DNA of 17,161 bases from Candidatus Faecivivens stercoripullorum. GTDB taxonomy: Bacteria; Bacillota; Clostridia; Oscillospirales; Ruminococcaceae. A program made the translations under genes and the position numbers. Positions 13,666-17,161 of this stretch are shown in pieces. The notes under the pieces were generated by a model, which did no database searches, was not told the origin of the DNA, and saw only the letters and a list, made by a program, of their open reading frames with translations. The stretch's first letter is position 1. Every line of letters begins with the position of its first letter. The stretch covers positions 1 to 17,161 of the forward strand of contig DVLW01000096.1 of assembly GCA_018715285.1 (NCBI GenBank), given 5' to 3'.

Positions 13666-14468
13666 CTTTCCTGCCTCCTTTTTGCCGGTGCATTTTTCTG
13701 GTAGAGAATCCATAAGCCTTTGAGCAGCAGGTCACTGTCTACGATGACCTTTTCCCTGCAATACGGTGCAATTCTTTTTGACATTCCGCCGGTCAGAATC
13801 ACCAGCGGCGGCTCATCTTCTCCCAGTTCGCGGGAAATCCGTCTGATTAGGCCATCTACCGTTGCGGCTGTGGCAAAGATAGCGCCGCTTTTCATACACT
13901 CCACGGTATTTTTCCCGATTGCGTGAGCAGGCGCTTCCAGGCTGATAGAGGGCAGCTGAGAGGTATTCTGTGCCAATGCCCGTTGAGAGATGCGGATGCC
14001 GGGACAGATAATACCGCCCAGAAATTCCTGATTTTTGCTGACGACCGATAATGTGGTCATTGTTCCCATATCTACTACAATGGCAGTTTTTCCGGCAGCT
14101 TTTCCATAGAGGTGATAAGCGGCAACGGTATCGACAATACGGTCACTGCCCAGTGCGTCCGGGTTATCCACCATCAGTTTCAGCCCGGTCCGGATACCGG
14201 GACGAATCAGAATCGGGGTTTTTCCGATCACCATTTCGGCAGCCAGCATCAGCATCCGGTTGATGGGCGGCACGACGGAACTGATAATCGCGCCTGTAAT
14301 CTCTTCGGGACGAATACGGTTCATCTGCAAAATACTTCCCAGTATGACCGCATATTCATCTTCGGTTTTCATTCGGTCGGTTGCAACCCGGGCAGTCATC
14401 AGCGGCCCGTTTTCATCGATACAGCCGACGCAGATATTGGTATTGCCGGCATCCAGCGCGAGAATCAT
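13662..14468 (-). CDS. coaX: type III pantothenate kinase
   Basis: Phosphorylates pantothenate to 4'-phosphopantothenate with ATP, the first step of CoA synthesis, in the cytoplasm; type III enzymes are usually dimers that are not feedback-inhibited by CoA. All the expected motifs are present: D6-A-G-N-T10 (phosphate loop), TEDEYA, ISSVVPP, G-S-D109-R110 (catalytic Asp), VVDMGTMTT (131-139) and GGIICPGIRIS. Length 268 aa is normal. Start: ATG 14468 with GGGGAG (14476-14481) at 7 nt. It has its own promoter at 14510-14538 and is translationally coupled to the degenerate paralogue. The C-terminal tail is basic (KRRQER). Confidence 0.96.
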   Translation of the reverse strand: MILALDAGNTNICVGCIDENGPLMTARVATDRMKTEDEYAVILGSILQMNRIRPEEITGAIISSVVPPINRMLMLAAEMVIGKTPILIRPGIRTGLKLMVDNPDALGSDRIVDTVAAYHLYGKAAGKTAIVVDMGTMTTLSVVSKNQEFLGGIICPGIRISQRALAQNTSQLPSISLEAPAHAIGKNTVECMKSGAIFATAATVDGLIRRISRELGEDEPPLVILTGGMSKRIAPYCREKVIVDSDLLLKGLWILYQKNAPAKRRQER

Positions 14469-14509
14469 GGTATTTCTCCCCTTTTGTTTAAAAATCTCAT
14501 GTCTTTACC

Positions 14510-14538
14510 ATTATATCCAAAAATTCGCCCGAATTCAA
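14510..14538 (-). promoter_or_regulatory. sigma-A promoter of the coaX operon
   Basis: On the - strand, TTGAAT (14533-14538), a 17-nt spacer and a perfect TATAAT (14510-14515). The leader would be about 35-40 nt. Confidence 0.8.
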
Positions 14539-14553
14539 GCAGCATAAATCTGT

Positions 14554-14590
14554 AAAAAATATAAAAGGCAGACTGCCGGGACAGTCTGCC
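14554..14590 (-). terminator. intrinsic terminator of the ECF S-component gene
   Basis: A perfect 9-bp stem, GGCAGACTG / CAGTCTGCC (14582-14590 with 14567-14575), has a 6-nt loop and is followed on the - strand by TTTTATATTTTTT. It separates the S component from the coaX transcript. Confidence 0.88.
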
Positions 14591-14612
14591 ATATTGCACG
14601 ATTCTCAGAAAA

Positions 14613-15263
14613 TTAAACTGCCTGCTTTTTCAAAACACGGAGCAGAACCTTGCATACCACAGCGGTAATCACCGCCGCAACCAGTGCTTCCAGTACGCCG
14701 TTGACAGCAACCACTCCCAGAATGACGTCATACAGTGCGTCAAACCCAATACCTTTAGCGGCTGCATAGCTCTTTCCAAAGCAGATATAAATCAGACCCA
14801 TGACCAGTACCGTATTGGTCATCGAACCCAACAGACCAGCTGCTCCCAGTGAGACGGCATCAAAAAGGTTGTTCTTTTTCTTTCCGGCCGCTTTCCACAA
14901 AAGGCAAAGTCCTTTATAGACGTAATAAGCGACAACTCCGATCAGAATCCGCGGAATAAAGCAGATCACCAGACTCCACAGGTTTCCGCCGGAATAAAAA
15001 GGCGAAAAGGTAAAGGATGTAATCGTCGGGTTGATGGTATTGTTAATCAGGCTGGTCGCACCGAATACTCCGCCGAGGAACGCGCCTTTTTTCGGTCCCA
15101 GTAAGATACCGCCGATAATAACCGGCAGATGGATAATCGTCGCTCTGGTCACGCCCAGGGGAATATACCCAAGCCCCGGGGTAAATGCCATTGCAAGGAT
15201 AATCGCGGAGAACAGCGCCAGCTGTACCATCGAAAGGGTCGATGCAGAAGCTTTTCTTTCCAT
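14613..15263 (-). CDS. ECF transporter S component, possibly for pantothenate
   Basis: A membrane substrate-binding subunit of 216 aa with about six hydrophobic segments. The signature is TPGLGYIPLGVTRATIIHLPVIIGGILLGPKKGAF as two adjoining parts, then LINNTINPTITSF. Together with shared EcfA/A'/T energy modules, encoded elsewhere, it would import a small molecule. The neighbouring coaX pair points to pantothenate (a PanT-like role), but this is inference from context and a general resemblance. Start: ATG 15263 with AGAAAGGAAA at about 15271-15280. It has its own promoter, an unusually long structured leader, and its own terminator. Ligand identity is uncertain; S components of one family can differ in substrate. 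Confidence 0.85.
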   Translation of the reverse strand: MERKASASTLSMVQLALFSAIILAMAFTPGLGYIPLGVTRATIIHLPVIIGGILLGPKKGAFLGGVFGATSLINNTINPTITSFTFSPFYSGGNLWSLVICFIPRILIGVVAYYVYKGLCLLWKAAGKKKNNLFDAVSLGAAGLLGSMTNTVLVMGLIYICFGKSYAAAKGIGFDALYDVILGVVAVNGVLEALVAAVITAVVCKVLLRVLKKQAV

Positions 15264-15413
15264 ATTCAGTTTTCCTTTCTGTGCTGAACCTGCTTTCAGT
15301 CTGCGGGACTGGGATACAGTATGCTGCCGTTCTGTGTCAGACGTTTCCGTTCCCGGAGAAACGTGTTTTTCCGCTGCCGCAGTCGGAAAAATGGATACAG
15401 CGCACCTTTCAGC
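15264..15413 (-). promoter_or_regulatory. long structured 5' leader of the S-component mRNA, candidate cis-regulatory RNA
   Basis: About 150 nt lie between the promoter start and the ATG. On the - strand it holds, in order, an 11-bp hairpin with one bulge (15366-15376 with 15380-15391) and a hairpin of ACGTTTC/GAAACGT arms (15341-15347 with 15358-15364) whose interior can form a CCG-GGAA-CGG mini-stem. A CAGTC/GACTG hairpin (15297-15311) follows. GTCTG/CAGAC (15298-15302 with 15338-15342) would compete with the last two. The Shine-Dalgarno GGAAAA could pair with TTTTCC of the first stem. I do not recognise a known riboswitch core. It may be an unclassified leader or only ordinary structure. 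Confidence 0.45.
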
Positions 15414-15419
15414 AAGATT

Positions 15420-15448
15420 ATTATACGCGCAAAAAGGAAGGAATGCAA
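15420..15448 (-). promoter_or_regulatory. sigma-A promoter of the S-component gene
   Basis: On the - strand, TTGCAT (15443-15448), a 17-nt spacer and a perfect TATAAT (15420-15425), only 15 bases after the glycerate kinase stop. No terminator was seen between them, so read-through from the kinase gene is possible. Confidence 0.82.
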
Positions 15449-15463
15449 GCCGAAATAAAAATA

Positions 15464-16729
15464 TTATTCCGCTTTCAAAAGTCCAACTGCCACATCATTA
15501 ACATTGGTTCCGGTGGGACCGGTGATAATCAGGCCGCCGGTTTTTTCCAGTGCGTGGAAAGCATCGTTGTTTTCCAAAATATCGTAGGCAGACAGCCCGG
15601 CCTCAGCCAGTTTCCGGCAGGTATTGCCATCGACATAACCGCCTGCGGCATCGGTAGGACCGTCGGTCCCATCGCTTCCGACGCTGAATACCGCGGCGTT
15701 TTCGATTCCTGCGATTCCTTCTGCGGCTCCCAGTGCAAGTTCCTGATTGCGTCCGCCCTTACCCTTTCCTGTGAGCCGGACAACCGTTTCTCCGCCAGCG
15801 ACAAAGGCAAGTGAACGATTGTCCTGTACATGGGTTTTCAGAATCGAAGCAAGCATACTGCCTGCTTCCCTTGCCTGGCAACAGAGCTGATCGGTCAGCA
15901 TGATAGGCGTATATCCGAGCGACTGTGCAGCCTGTTCTGCCGCATGACAAAGCTCTCGTACACTGCCGGTGATAACTGTACGCACATTGTCAAGTTCTTT
16001 CGGAGTTTCTTTGTGCAGGCAATCCATCGCTGCATCACTCAGACGCAGCTGGTATTTTTCTGCAATCCGGAATGCATCCTCGCAGGTTGAATGGTCAGGT
16101 ACAGCCGGACCGGATGCAATCATATCCAGAGGGTCCCCCAGAATATCCGACAAAATAATCGCATAAACCTGTGCGGGAGCACAGATAAGCCCGAATCTTC
16201 CGCCCTTTACACCCGAAAGACGTTTGCGGATGGTATTCATTTCAACGATATCAGCACCGCTTCTCAGCAGCTGGTCGGTGATGTCCTGCATCTCGTCGCC
16301 GGAAATCAGCGGCTGTTCAAATAATGCACTTCCGCCGCCGGATACTAAAAACAGAATGGTATCCCCTTCTTTGGCAGACTTTGCCAGTTCAACAGCCGCC
16401 TGTGTAGCGGAAAAGGAGTTTTGGTCAGGTACCGGATGGCCTGCTTCAAACAGCTGGCACCCGGGAATTTTACCGCCGATATGCCCATATTTGGTGATGA
16501 CAATACCGCTTTCAACCGGACGCGGCAGGTTGTCGACCGCAGCCCGTGCCATCTGCCAGGCAGCTTTTCCGATTGCGACCAGATAGATTTTTCCCGGGAA
16601 ATCGACGCCTGCAAGTGCTCTGGCGACTGCTGTATCCGGCAGTACCGCATGAATGGACTGCCGGATAATTTCATCTGCGTCTGCCCGCAATTGTGCAGCA
16701 AGATCAGGGGTATTGGTCTGGGTGTTCAT
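15464..16729 (-). CDS. glycerate kinase, DUF4147/MOFRL type
   Basis: Phosphorylates glycerate, most often to 2-phosphoglycerate in this family, in the cytoplasm. The N-terminal DUF4147 domain has AIGKAAWQM with Lys55 and the SGGGSALFE loop (130-138). The C-terminal MOFRL domain has GETVVRLTGKGKGGRNQE (313-330) and GSDGTDGPTDAAGG (351-364). The 421-aa length is typical and complete. Start: ATG 16729 with AGGAGGAA upstream on the - strand. It follows the Nudix gene after a terminator and precedes the S component by 200 bases. No other glycerate or serine-cycle genes are nearby, so its physiological route is unclear. Hydroxypyruvate reductase is a frequent wrong name for this family. Confidence 0.92.
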   Translation of the reverse strand: MNTQTNTPDLAAQLRADADEIIRQSIHAVLPDTAVARALAGVDFPGKIYLVAIGKAAWQMARAAVDNLPRPVESGIVITKYGHIGGKIPGCQLFEAGHPVPDQNSFSATQAAVELAKSAKEGDTILFLVSGGGSALFEQPLISGDEMQDITDQLLRSGADIVEMNTIRKRLSGVKGGRFGLICAPAQVYAIILSDILGDPLDMIASGPAVPDHSTCEDAFRIAEKYQLRLSDAAMDCLHKETPKELDNVRTVITGSVRELCHAAEQAAQSLGYTPIMLTDQLCCQAREAGSMLASILKTHVQDNRSLAFVAGGETVVRLTGKGKGGRNQELALGAAEGIAGIENAAVFSVGSDGTDGPTDAAGGYVDGNTCRKLAEAGLSAYDILENNDAFHALEKTGGLIITGPTGTNVNDVAVGLLKAE

Positions 16730-16754
16730 TTTGCATTCCTCCTGTTTAGTTTAT

Positions 16755-16794
16755 AAAAATACCCGCCGGACTGGAATTTCCATTATCCGGCGGG
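16755..16794 (-). terminator. intrinsic terminator after the Nudix gene
   Basis: A perfect 9-bp stem, CCCGCCGGA / TCCGGCGGG (16786-16794 with 16762-16770), has a 15-nt loop holding a TGGAA/TTCCA inner stem. On the - strand TATTTTTAT follows. It begins 5 bases after the Nudix stop. Confidence 0.85.
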
Positions 16795-16799
16795 AAAAC

Positions 16800-17161
16800 T
16801 CATTCTCCCGAAAGTGATTCAAAATCTTCGTTTTTAAAAAGCAGGTCCCGCCATCCTTTCATCAGCGGGAAAAAATCGGTGGAAGCCCGGGTAATCTGCC
16901 CTTTTTGCATCATCTCTAAAAAGGTATCATCGTTGACCCAGCGTGCGTCACAGGTTTCTCCCTGCTGCAGGGTTACCGATTCAACCGGAAAATCCTTGAA
17001 AAACATCCAGCAGTCAAAAAAGACTCGCTCCAGACGCTGCCGGGTTCCTAGGAAAACCGGACGGTTTTTAGAAACATTGATTCCCACTTCTTCCCTTATC
17101 TCCCGAATGACTGCTTTGAGGCTGTCCTCGCCTGCCTGCTTGGCTCCGCCGGTCGTTTCCC
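16800..17161 (-). CDS. Nudix hydrolase, 5' end cut by the window edge
   Basis: Reading the - strand from codon 17159 gives an exact Nudix box (G-x5-E-x7-R-E-U-x-E-E-x-G-U): GG AKQAG E, seven residues, RE-I-R-EE-V-G-I, followed by NVSKNRPVFLG. The family hydrolyses a nucleoside diphosphate linked to another group, with divalent metal bound by the REUxEE glutamates. The first part of the protein lies beyond the window; an internal ATG at 17087 would miss the catalytic box and is not the start. The 120 visible residues end LFKNEDFESLSGE. Substrate cannot be predicted; the following region (FFDCWMFFKDF) is typical of strand-rich Nudix cores. Confidence 0.9.
   Translation of the reverse strand, partial: ETTGGAKQAGEDSLKAVIREIREEVGINVSKNRPVFLGTRQRLERVFFDCWMFFKDFPVESVTLQQGETCDARWVNDDTFLEMMQKGQITRASTDFFPLMKGWRDLLFKNEDFESLSGE

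Noticed and set aside
13666..13713. Longer N-terminus of the second coaX-family gene (MDSLPEKCTGKK...)
   Set aside because: It would lie inside coaX without a ribosome site; ATG 13665 has AAGGAGG at 8 nt and gives the family N-terminus.

Overview
The window reads as chromosomal DNA of a low-to-mid GC Firmicute of the class Clostridia, probably a gut Oscillospirales-type anaerobe. The reasons are strong AGGAGG ribosome sites, sigma-A promoters (TTGCAA-17-TATAAT type), a CIRCE-controlled groESL operon, an NfnAB transhydrogenase pair, DegV, an ECF-transporter S component, type III pantothenate kinase, and a GroEL ending in GGMGGMY. No phage, IS, CRISPR, tRNA or rRNA was seen. The genus is inference only.

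Layout. Positions 1-6070 lie on the + strand: branched-chain aminotransferase (ilvE), a small membrane zinc-ribbon protein, nfnA-nfnB, a VanZ-family protein, and an XRE/GyrI-like regulator broken by a one-base shift in an A6 run. Two perfect 16-bp parS-like palindromes (1236-1251 and 4525-4540) sit at the terminators that flank the zinc-ribbon/nfnAB block. This suggests the window is in the origin-proximal, ParB-loaded part of the chromosome. Positions 6137-9234 lie on the - strand: asnB, a 55-aa membrane protein, and degV. groES-groEL (9502-11465, +) follow from a promoter with a perfect CIRCE. From 11543 to the end everything is on the - strand. In transcription order this is a truncated Nudix hydrolase, glycerate kinase, an ECF S component with a long structured leader, two tandem coaX-family genes, and then an ECF sigma/anti-sigma pair that converges on groEL.

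How the genes work together. The coaX pair and the neighbouring S component suggest a pantothenate uptake and CoA-entry locus. The first CoaX keeps all the family's active-site motifs. The second, coupled to it by an ATGA overlap, has lost the GNT phosphate-loop motif and the catalytic Asp of the G-x-D-R motif (now Asn, with Arg changed to Leu). It therefore looks like a pseudokinase partner or regulator, and it is the most notable finding here. NfnAB would balance NADH, NADPH and ferredoxin for biosynthesis; ilvE and asnB are amino-acid genes. Transcription units are compact, and nearly every gene boundary has a clear intrinsic terminator.
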